NCBI GenBank assembly: GCA_934373455.1
Contig: CAKRON010000082.1
Span: 1 to 11,016 of the forward strand
Length of the DNA stretch: 11,016 nucleotides
Origin: an uncultured Marvinbryantia sp.
Lineage (GTDB): Bacteria; Bacillota; Clostridia; Lachnospirales; Lachnospiraceae
Direction: 5' to 3'
Position 1 is the first letter of the stretch; each line of letters starts with the position of its first letter. The notes below the pieces were generated by a model. It was not told the origin of the DNA. It was given only the letters and a program-made list of their open reading frames with translations, and ran no database searches. The translations under genes were made by a program, and so were the position numbers. Positions 7,325 to 11,016 of this stretch are shown piece by piece.

Positions 7325-8069
7325 AATGATCCCCCATTATAAAATGTTTGTCGGTCTTATATCTAATGGATTGACGCAGATCCTTGTCCTTCAACAGCTC
7401 AATATACGTATAGCTGGTGTAGTGGCAGCCTTGGTCAGAATGGCACATGGTCGCCGAGGTGATCTCTTTACCGTGATCTCGAACGAGGATTTCCACTGTT
7501 TCAAGAACAAAGTCGACCTCCAGTGAATCGCTGAGAACCCAGGCAAGAATCTGCTTCGTGAAAGCATCCAGGATCGTGGACAGATAACATTTCCCGGAAT
7601 CCTTGTACAGGATGTAGGTGATATCCGTCAGCAGTACCATTCTGGGCCCGTGAGTTTCGAACTGGCGTTCTACCAGGTTTGGCGCTACATTGGACGTCTT
7701 CAATGCTTTTGCCATTCGGCGGTAAGGATTTGCCTTGCGGATCGGACAGAGCAGGCGATACTTTTTCATCAGGCGCCTGATCTTCTTCAGATTCATGTTC
7801 ACCGGTGGATCCAGATGAAGCAACCGCATCTTGATCCCCTTGGCTCCTTTATCATATCCGCGGAACTGATACGCTTCTACAATAAGCAGAAAGTCTTTCC
7901 GATCAGCCTCCTCTCGCTCCTGCCATTTGGCTTCGTTCTGTAGATAGCTATAATACCCGGAGCGCGATACACAGGCTGTTTCGCAAAGCCAGGAGAGGTT
8001 CAGCCGGTTATTGTCTCGCATCGTCATCTCTCGGATAATAGCATACTTGGCGTTCGCTGGAATGCTCAA
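7302..8069 (-). pseudogene. IS3-family transposase orfB, C-terminally truncated
   Basis: This is the DDE integrase part of an IS3-family transposase. It has an N-terminal HTH_21-like segment (about 38-100, SRSGYYSYL, then YGAKGIK-like GYDKGAKGIK). The catalytic core contains the first aspartate D149 (LLTDITYI) and the second D212 (CHSDQGCHYTS). Similarity to the family stops at LRQS (about residue 234). The usual SRKGN...NA..E segment with the catalytic glutamate is missing. The last 21 residues are read from unrelated DNA that overlaps the first 23 bases of the response-regulator gene. The element is therefore broken at about 7366-7368 and cannot be active alone. The frame opens with TTG overlapping the orfA stop, in the -1 frame relative to orfA, as expected for an OrfAB fusion. 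Confidence 0.85.
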
Positions 8070-8410
8070 GAGCCCTTGTCTCCCCGGGTCAAAGACACAA
8101 TTTTTTTTAGAAACTCGATCTCCTGGTCTTTGTACTCGAGTTGTTGCTCCAAGTAAGCAATTCGCTGCTCTGCAGTCATGTTCTTGGCGTAAAACTCATT
8201 CGAAGTAGTAAGATCGCGGAACCCTCTTCCTTTCTTTATCTCGGCTTTCAGCATTCCTTTGAATCCATCCACACGGGTCTTTCCCAGCATGTCTGGGTCG
8301 ATACCAGACTCTCGGAAGATGACTGCCGGCTCCATTCCAGACTGAAACTTTCTCCAGAACAGCTCTTTAAATGCTACGTTGAAATGGATGATTGCTGGGG
8401 AAACATCCAT
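8066..8410 (-). CDS. IS3-family OrfA (HTH and leucine-zipper protein)
   Basis: This is the 114-residue DNA-binding partner of an IS3-family transposase. A helix-turn-helix lies at about residues 20-55 (GMEPAVIFRESGIDPDMLG). The C-terminal third (about 80-107) is a coiled coil with heptad leucines and isoleucines (YLEQQLEYKDQEIEFLKKI), typical of OrfA proteins. The ATG at 8408-8410 comes just after GGATGTA; no strong AGGAGG is visible. Its stop TGA (8066-8068) overlaps the TTG start of orfB. The A8 run at 8101-8108 gives a means to shift into the orfB frame. The reading frame is complete, but its partner is truncated, so it is an IS relic that could at most act as a repressor of related elements. 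Confidence 0.75.
   Translation of the reverse strand: MDVSPAIIHFNVAFKELFWRKFQSGMEPAVIFRESGIDPDMLGKTRVDGFKGMLKAEIKKGRGFRDLTTSNEFYAKNMTAEQRIAYLEQQLEYKDQEIEFLKKIVSLTRGDKGS
8101..8108 (-). promoter_or_regulatory. A8 slippery run, candidate -1 programmed frameshift site for OrfAB
   Basis: On the minus strand orfA reads CTA AAA AAA ATT here. A -1 slip at AAA AAA puts the ribosome in the orfB frame, and that frame is open from the run down to the orfB TTG (codons AAT TGT GTC TTT GAC and so on). A weak stem follows: TTGT/TCT pairs with AGACAA about 12 bases later, with one bulge. This matches the IS3-family way of making the fused transposase. Confidence 0.55.
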
Positions 8411-8460
8411 TACATCCTGAATTTCCAGGATTTTTCCGACTCAATAGTCATCTTTAACCA

Positions 8461-8494
8461 CTATTCCTGATCTGGGAATAGCTTTTTTCTTTTT
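8461..8494 (+). terminator. Stem-loop with T-rich tail, plus-strand terminator-like, overlapping the small-gene stop
   Basis: CTATTCC (8461-8467) pairs perfectly with GGAATAG (8475-8481) around a 7-base loop. On the plus strand it is followed by CTTTTTTCTTTTTT. This is the layout of an intrinsic terminator for transcription entering from the left. On the minus strand the same stem sits exactly at the end of the small coiled-coil gene, but no U-run follows it there. The T-rich tail is also explained by lysine codons of that gene, so function is uncertain. Confidence 0.4.
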
Positions 8495-8724
8495 TCGCTT
8501 TCGTCTGTTTTTTCCGAATTTAAGAACTCCAGTACCTCTTCATAGGTCTTATCGCTCTTCATAATTGCCTTCACAAGCTCATCTCTGCGTAATGCATCCC
8601 GCTTGTCGAGCAGATCACTTAATACCGCTATAGCTGCATCGTAGGCCTTCTTCGTTTTGCTGACCTGTTCCTGCGCTTTCTCTATTCTCTGCTCCAGCGC
8701 CTCCATAGATGCTATCCGTGCCAT
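8461..8724 (-). CDS. Small coiled-coil protein coupled to the IS1634-type transposase, function unknown
   Basis: This is a short charged protein of 87 residues beginning MARIASMEALEQRIEKAQEQ. I do not recognise a characterised family. It loosely resembles small DUF4315/ErpK-like coiled-coil proteins of mobile elements. Residues of about 8-50 form a continuous amphipathic coiled coil rich in E, K and A. A compact helical segment follows (DELVKAIMKSDKTYEEVLEFL), then a charged tail ending KKLFPDQE. The ATG at 8722-8724 is favoured because GGAGGG lies about 6 bases upstream. The frame could also open at TTG 8740-8742, overlapping the transposase stop TGA. The close coupling suggests translation together with the transposase, so it may be an accessory gene of that element. 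No catalytic motif is visible. Confidence 0.65.
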   Translation of the reverse strand: MARIASMEALEQRIEKAQEQVSKTKKAYDAAIAVLSDLLDKRDALRRDELVKAIMKSDKTYEEVLEFLNSEKTDESEKRKKLFPDQE

Positions 8725-8738
8725 CTCTTCTCCCTCCT

Positions 8739-9899
8739 TCAAATTCCAGCCGTCAGCTTTCGGCTGATCTCTTCAGCCTTGTTCTTCACATATCCTTCAG
8801 TCATCCCGAAAGCATTTAAAATCGCTTTCTGTGTGGCCGTAATCGCATGATCAAATCGATACACTCCATCCAGCTGACGCGACATCTCTATCTTGTCCAG
8901 TTCCCTGATTGCTGCCGGAACAGACATATAGTTCGGTTTCTTCGCCAGCGTTTTCATCTCATCCTGCAGATTATTATACATGCGATTTCGGATAATCAGT
9001 GCAATGAACTCAATGAAGATCTTTGCTGCTGCCGACTCATCTGAATCGACACGCAGGCTTTGATTCCCAAGGAAAGTTTTATCTGACATGAACAGTTTCT
9101 CCGATGCGTCTCTTCCCTTGTAGATCTCCAAGGCTTGCTTCGCCGTCATTTTCTCGGAGGTTATAATCACAAAGTATCCGCATAGCTTCAGTTCCAGATC
9201 TATCACGGACGCTTTCTCCTCAAAATACACGAATTTCTTTGTGTTCGTTTTCTCCGCTTCCTCTCCTGCCTTCCCTTTCGCCTTCTCGTTTTCCTTCTTG
9301 TCTTCGTAATGAAGATAGAAATATTGCTCCATTCCCGGCCCAAATTCCTTGATGCGATTGATGTTCCTGTTCAAAAATTCGGTCAGCTGGTTGATCTTCT
9401 TCTCTACATCCATCCTCTCATTTGCTTCCTTGCTTACGCTATGATACAGATGAATGTATTTCGGCTTCTTGTCTGTCGCAAACAGTTTCTTCTCTATCGT
9501 TTTTCCATATACGCTGTAGGATGGAATATTATACCGCCGATCCGTCTCAAAGCTTCCCTTGTTCTCCAGTACCCACTTCTGTACAAGATCCGCTTTCCCT
9601 TTCAGCATCATAATATAGCTGTATCCGTTCGCTTCCAAGTAATCGATGTTTTCTTTGCTGAAATACCCCCGATCCAGGATAAATCCAATCTGCCGATACC
9701 CATATCCGATTGCTTTGTCTACCATACATTGAAGCTGGGATACGTCATTAATGCTTCCCGGATAAACCTCATAAAACAAAGGCTCACGGTTCTTTGTATC
9801 AAATGCTACTGACCAGTTGAAGATCGCTGTCTCGATGCCTTCTTTCGAATGCCCTTTCTCTACTTCGTTCCCCAGAAGCGTTGAATATTTCCTAACAAC
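8739..9899 (-). pseudogene. IS1634/IS4-superfamily transposase, N-terminally truncated
   Basis: This is a DDE transposase of the IS1634 group with its front end missing. The frame is open from 9899 to the stop at 8739, but it has no ATG. The only internal start of note is TTG at 9777-9779. Visible family features include NWSVAFDTKNREPLFYEVYP near the beginning and FILDRGYFS with the second catalytic aspartate (D36 counted from the TTG). The signature Y(2)R(3)E(6)K of the IS4 superfamily lies at Y220, R223, E227 and K234 (IYKGRDASEKLFMSDK), followed by GNQSLRV and RELDKIEM. The N-terminal region with the first aspartate is absent; full-length relatives have roughly 550 residues, as far as I recall. 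The 5' junction lies near 9870-9900, beside the recombinase gene. It is not functional unless complemented in trans. Confidence 0.82.
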
Positions 9900-9943
9900 T
9901 CAGACCAATAATTGATGCGCCAGTCATCGCTCAATGTTTCCAT
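9860..9943 (-). pseudogene. Short 27-codon reading frame overlapping the recombinase end, cut by the IS remnant
   Basis: An ATG at 9941-9943 inside the end of the recombinase gene opens a frame beginning METLSDDWRINYWSELL. It ends at TAG 9860-9862, at about the point where transposase similarity begins in another frame. It may be the first part of a gene that once followed the recombinase and was interrupted by the IS, or it may be chance. An AAGGG lies only a few bases before the ATG. I do not recognise the sequence. Confidence 0.25.
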
Positions 9944-10532
9944 CAGCCCTTATCCAGCGTAAAAAGGTATTGTGCGACACTTGCAGATGCCTTGCTGCTT
10001 CTCTGGCAGTCATTGTGCCATTTTGCCACGCTATACAGCATTGTTCGTATTCATCCGGACGCTCCTTGGGTCTGGGACCAAACCGTACACCCCTTGCTTT
10101 TGCTGCCGCAATTCCTTCTGCCTGACGTCTCTTTATGAACTCTCGCTCAGTTTGGGCGACATAGGAGAGAAGCTGCAAAACAATATCAGCAATCAGTGTT
10201 CCGGTCAAATCACGTCCCTGACGGGTATCCAGCAGCGGCATGTCCAGCAGTACAATCGCCGCCTGCTTTTCCTTAGTGATGATTCGCCACTGTTCAATGA
10301 TCTCGTCATAATTTCTTCCGAGCCGGTCGATACTCTTAATCACAAGGGTGTCACCGGCTTTTAGCTTGCGCAGAAGCCGCTTGTACTGTGGACGGTTGAA
10401 GTCTTTTCCAGATTGCTTTTCTACGAATATGTTTTGTTCATCGATACCAAACTCTTGCATAGCAATCAACTGACGCGCCTCGTTCTGATCCTTTGTGGAC
10501 ACACGAACATATCCGTACATGCTGTTTTTCAT
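9924..10532 (-). CDS. Serine recombinase, resolvase/invertase type
   Basis: This is a site-specific recombinase that cuts and rejoins DNA through a serine-DNA intermediate, either resolving cointegrates or inverting segments. The protein has 202 residues, the usual small-recombinase length. The N-terminal catalytic domain begins YGYVRVSTKDQN, with nucleophile S12 and R10. It then shows KSIDRLGRNYDEI (66-78, with catalytic arginines R70 and R73) and the long E-helix with QTEREFIKRRQAEGIAAAKARG (127-148). A C-terminal helix-turn-helix (about 173-196, GTMTAREAARHLQVSHNTF) binds the site. The ATG at 10530-10532 follows AGGAGG at 10540-10545. It lies divergent from a small HTH gene across a 246-bp repeat-rich gap, the usual place for its own recombination site. 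It probably belongs to a mobile element now broken by IS remnants downstream. The reading frame is intact, so it could be active. Confidence 0.92.
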   Translation of the reverse strand: MKNSMYGYVRVSTKDQNEARQLIAMQEFGIDEQNIFVEKQSGKDFNRPQYKRLLRKLKAGDTLVIKSIDRLGRNYDEIIEQWRIITKEKQAAIVLLDMPLLDTRQGRDLTGTLIADIVLQLLSYVAQTEREFIKRRQAEGIAAAKARGVRFGPRPKERPDEYEQCCIAWQNGTMTAREAARHLQVSHNTFLRWIRADGNIER

Positions 10533-10582
10533 TTTGTTGCCTCCTGTAAATAGTCATCGTCGTTCTATTCTACAGAAAGCGC

Positions 10583-10694
10583 CTGAATGCATTATTCAGT
10601 TGTCGGAATGGTCTGTTTTCCTGTATATTGCCAATTACGAAACCATTCCAATTTACGTATCATATGCACTTCATATCATAACTCATATGATATG
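10583..10694. repeat. Inverted-repeat cluster between recombinase and HTH genes (possible res site or operators)
   Basis: Four sets of inverted repeats are visible. CTGAAT (10583-10588) pairs with ATTCAG (10594-10599). GGAATGGT (10605-10612) pairs with ACCATTCC (10642-10649). CATATCAT (10672-10679) pairs with ATGATATG (10687-10694). ATCATATG (10659-10666) also pairs with CATATGAT (10684-10691). Serine resolvases usually act at paired inverted subsites just upstream of their gene, and HTH repressors bind similar dyads. The rest of the 10533-10778 gap holds no gene I can support. Confidence 0.5.
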
Positions 10695-10721
10695 CATTTT
10701 ACAACCCTTATGATTTCTTTT

Positions 10722-10751
10722 TTGCCAATCAGATGTTCACTAAAATGTTAT
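10722..10751 (+). promoter_or_regulatory. Weak candidate promoter for the HTH regulator
   Basis: TTGCCA (10722-10727, five of six to consensus) is followed after 18 bases by TGTTAT (10746-10751, four of six). It would start transcription about 20 bases before the regulator ATG at 10779. The match is modest. Confidence 0.3.
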
Positions 10752-10778
10752 GGAAAGACGTGGCGGGGGTATCATCTG

Positions 10779-10955
10779 ATGGACACTAAAAAACGAATTA
10801 AAGAACTCATGGATGAGCGCGGTTGGACGATATATGAGTTGTCCAAGCGTTCCGGGCTTGAACAAACCACAATTTCAAATATGTGGAAAAGAAACACGGA
10901 GCCCACTATTCCGTCGCTCCGTGCGCTATGCAACGGCTTCGGGGGTCTATCCTGA
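10779..10955 (+). CDS. Small Cro/CI-type (XRE) HTH regulator
   Basis: This is a 58-residue DNA-binding protein consisting of one Cro/CI-type helix-turn-helix domain (RIKELMDERGWTIYELSKRS, then LEQTTISNMWKR, then PTIPSLRALCNGFG). It is probably an autorepressor or a regulator of the divergent recombinase. The ATG at 10779-10781 is chosen because the domain starts there and a GGCGGGGG stretch lies about 9 bases upstream. The protein ends abruptly at GFGGLS. Deleting one G of the GGGGG run at 10941-10945 would continue the frame as GVYPEFCVNVLREC and on to a TGA at 11002-11004. A frameshift, or a natural short form, is therefore possible. It is the only gene here on the plus strand. Confidence 0.7.
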   Translation: MDTKKRIKELMDERGWTIYELSKRSGLEQTTISNMWKRNTEPTIPSLRALCNGFGGLS

Positions 10956-11016
10956 ATTTTGTGTAAACGTTCTCCGCGAGTGTAAACAGCAGAAACTGGT
11001 ATGAGGCGGTAGCGGT

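Larger units (their letters stand above)
7366..8450 (-). mobile_element. IS3-family insertion sequence remnant (3' end lost)
   Basis: OrfA (8066-8410), the frameshift run and most of orfB are present. The element's terminal portion after orfB, including the E of the DDE triad and that inverted repeat, is gone. The outer boundary beyond orfA lies somewhere in 8411-8460. A partly self-complementary stretch (CCTGAATTTCCAGG, 8416-8429) and TTTTTCCGACTCAAT (8431-8445) lie there and may be the intact end. Boundaries are approximate because only one end survives. Confidence 0.7.
8461..9899 (-). mobile_element. IS1634-type element remnant (5' end lost)
   Basis: The remnant comprises the C-terminal two-thirds of the transposase and the coupled small coiled-coil gene. 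Whether the small gene is part of the element is inferred from the overlapping stop and start and the shared direction. The front inverted repeat and the transposase start are missing, and the sequence changes to other DNA near 9870-9900. The far end probably lies within 8411-8460, where it meets the IS3 remnant. No matching terminal inverted repeats can be paired. Confidence 0.6.

Noticed and set aside
7336..7341. Perfect TATAAT just before the response-regulator gene
   Set aside because: No acceptable -35 lies 16-18 bases upstream, and a start from it would fall inside or after the ribosome site, so I do not call it the promoter.
9309..9812. 167-codon plus-strand open frame
   Set aside because: It is antisense to the IS1634 transposase, with no domain or ribosome site.
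7366..9899. A composite transposon formed by the two IS remnants
   Set aside because: The two elements are of different families, both are truncated, and no cargo or matching ends lie between them.
1..11016. CRISPR array, tRNA, rRNA, or a defence or toxin-antitoxin system
   Set aside because: No regularly spaced repeats, tRNA-like cloverleaf or rRNA sequence was seen, and the small HTH gene has no toxin partner within the window.

Overview
The window looks like Firmicutes DNA, most likely an anaerobic gut- or rumen-type Clostridia. The evidence is a YesM/YesN-type two-component pair beside a CUT1 sugar transporter, AGGAGG-type ribosome sites, TTG and GTG starts, moderate GC, and remnants of IS3- and IS1634-type elements. 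I cannot name a species. Every gene except a small regulator at the far right lies on the minus strand, so the main locus is read from right to left.

Left and centre (1-7324) hold a carbohydrate sensing, uptake and hydrolysis locus. In transcription order it encodes an AraC-type response regulator (6287-7324), a YesM-type sensor histidine kinase (4499-6241), an extracellular sugar-binding protein (2977-4266), two membrane permeases (1999-2868 and 1139-1981) and the first 357 residues of a GH51-type alpha-L-arabinofuranosidase that runs off the left edge. I infer that the kinase senses an external ligand and the regulator activates the transporter operon. The transporter would then import an arabinose-containing oligosaccharide, which the hydrolase cleaves inside the cell. 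No ABC ATPase gene is present, so a shared ATPase encoded elsewhere is implied. A strong sigma-A promoter (4343-4371) precedes the binding-protein gene. It is flanked by three perfect palindromes and a pair of 8-bp direct repeats, and a 9-bp stem-loop separates the binding-protein gene from the permeases.

The region 7302-9899 is an insertion-sequence graveyard. An IS3-family element (orfA plus orfB, with an A8 slippage run) is cut off before its last catalytic glutamate, about 40 bp upstream of the response-regulator start. Next to it lies an IS1634/IS4-type transposase that lacks its N-terminus, followed by a translationally coupled small coiled-coil gene of unknown function.

The right end (9924-11016) carries a serine recombinase of the resolvase/invertase type and, divergently, a short Cro/CI-type HTH regulator. 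The 246-bp space between them is rich in inverted repeats that could be recombination subsites or operators.

I see no tRNA, rRNA or CRISPR array, and no clearly new defence or metabolic system. The most distinctive points are the architecture of the transporter promoter, the IS insertion against the two-component genes, the small gene coupled to the IS1634 transposase, and the repeat-rich recombinase/regulator intergenic region.
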